Shown here piece by piece: positions 63,959 through 64,000 of a stretch of 64,000 nucleotides of DNA; within the stretch, counting starts at the first letter, position 1; every line of letters starts with the position of its first letter. Location: the NCBI GenBank assembly GCA_023386315.1, contig JAEWJZ010000013.1, positions 110,266 to 174,265 of the forward strand, written 5' to 3'. This stretch comes from Bacillota bacterium (GTDB lineage Bacteria > Bacillota > Clostridia > Lachnospirales > Lachnospiraceae). The notes under the pieces were generated by a model. That model ran no database searches. It was not told the DNA's origin and saw only the letters and a list, made by a program, of their open reading frames with translations. Made by a program: the position numbers and the translations under genes.

Positions 63959-64000
63959 ATGAATATAATTATCGCTGTTATTGGTTCTTCTGCATTTGGT
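63959..64000 (+). CDS. Start of an unidentified gene (cut by window end)
   Basis: ATG 63959 follows GGGGG at 63946-63950 and is open for the 14 codons left. The first residues (MNIIIAVIGSSAFG) are hydrophobic and could begin a membrane protein. Nothing more can be said from 42 bases. Confidence 0.5.
   Translation, partial: MNIIIAVIGSSAFG

Overview
The window looks like chromosomal DNA of an anaerobic Gram-positive bacterium of the class Clostridia, most likely family Lachnospiraceae (Lacrimispora/Enterocloster-like). The evidence is strong AGGAGG ribosome-binding sites, TTGACA/TATAAT promoters, a biotin-dependent Na+-pump decarboxylase cluster, mcsA-mcsB-clpC-radA order, a single-chain 1249-residue purine-pathway FGAM synthase, a PPi-type phosphofructokinase, and many YesM/YesN-type two-component systems next to sugar ABC transporters. 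No phage, insertion sequence or CRISPR array was seen; the content is core plus carbohydrate and amino-acid accessory operons.

Layout. 1-3.1 kb: end of a D-Ala-D-Ala carboxypeptidase, a tyrosine phosphatase, a YitT-type membrane protein and a lipoprotein. 3.4-8.7 kb: a five-gene operon (12S-type carboxyltransferase, OadG-like, biotin carrier, OadB-like Na+ pump, 5S/OadA-type carboxyltransferase), which together has the parts of a transcarboxylase plus a Na+ pump. 8.8-13 kb: a heterodimeric ABC exporter with its MarR regulator and a likely operator. 13-19.9 kb: a PucR-type regulator divergent from a cytidylate-kinase-like protein, a polar amino-acid ABC importer, an Fe-alcohol dehydrogenase and a class III aminotransferase, which reads as uptake, transamination and reduction of an omega-amino acid. 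20-24.3 kb: a secreted glucosaminidase ending in a dockerin, followed by a membrane-anchored cohesin protein. 24.4-30 kb: RpiR regulator, GH4 phosphoglycosidase, beta-glucoside-type PTS and an enolase-superfamily dehydratase. 30.2-36.8 kb: GntR regulator, mcsA, mcsB, clpC, a small conserved protein and radA. 36.9-43.8 kb: sugar ABC importer, histidine kinase, AraC-type response regulator and a CE15-like esterase. 44-51 kb: an LplB/YtcP-type ABC importer with a second, convergent kinase/regulator pair. 51.1-58.3 kb: C39-like protein, tRNA-Trp, HPr-like protein without the active histidine, nuclease-helicase, GNAT, LysR, a sigma-like protein without region 4, a histidine phosphatase and an orphan. 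58.4-64 kb: PPi-type phosphofructokinase, FGAM synthase and the first codons of another gene.

The most interesting items are the adjacent dockerin-glucosaminidase and membrane cohesin (a minimal, apparently non-cellulosomal surface-docking pair), the hybrid transcarboxylase/Na+-pump operon, the sigma-like protein lacking region 4 and the aromatic promoter-melting residues, and an McsB whose conserved active-site cysteine is replaced by phenylalanine in an operon headed by a GntR regulator rather than CtsR. All functions are read from sequence motifs and context; no search was run. Residue numbers are approximate unless counted from the stated start.
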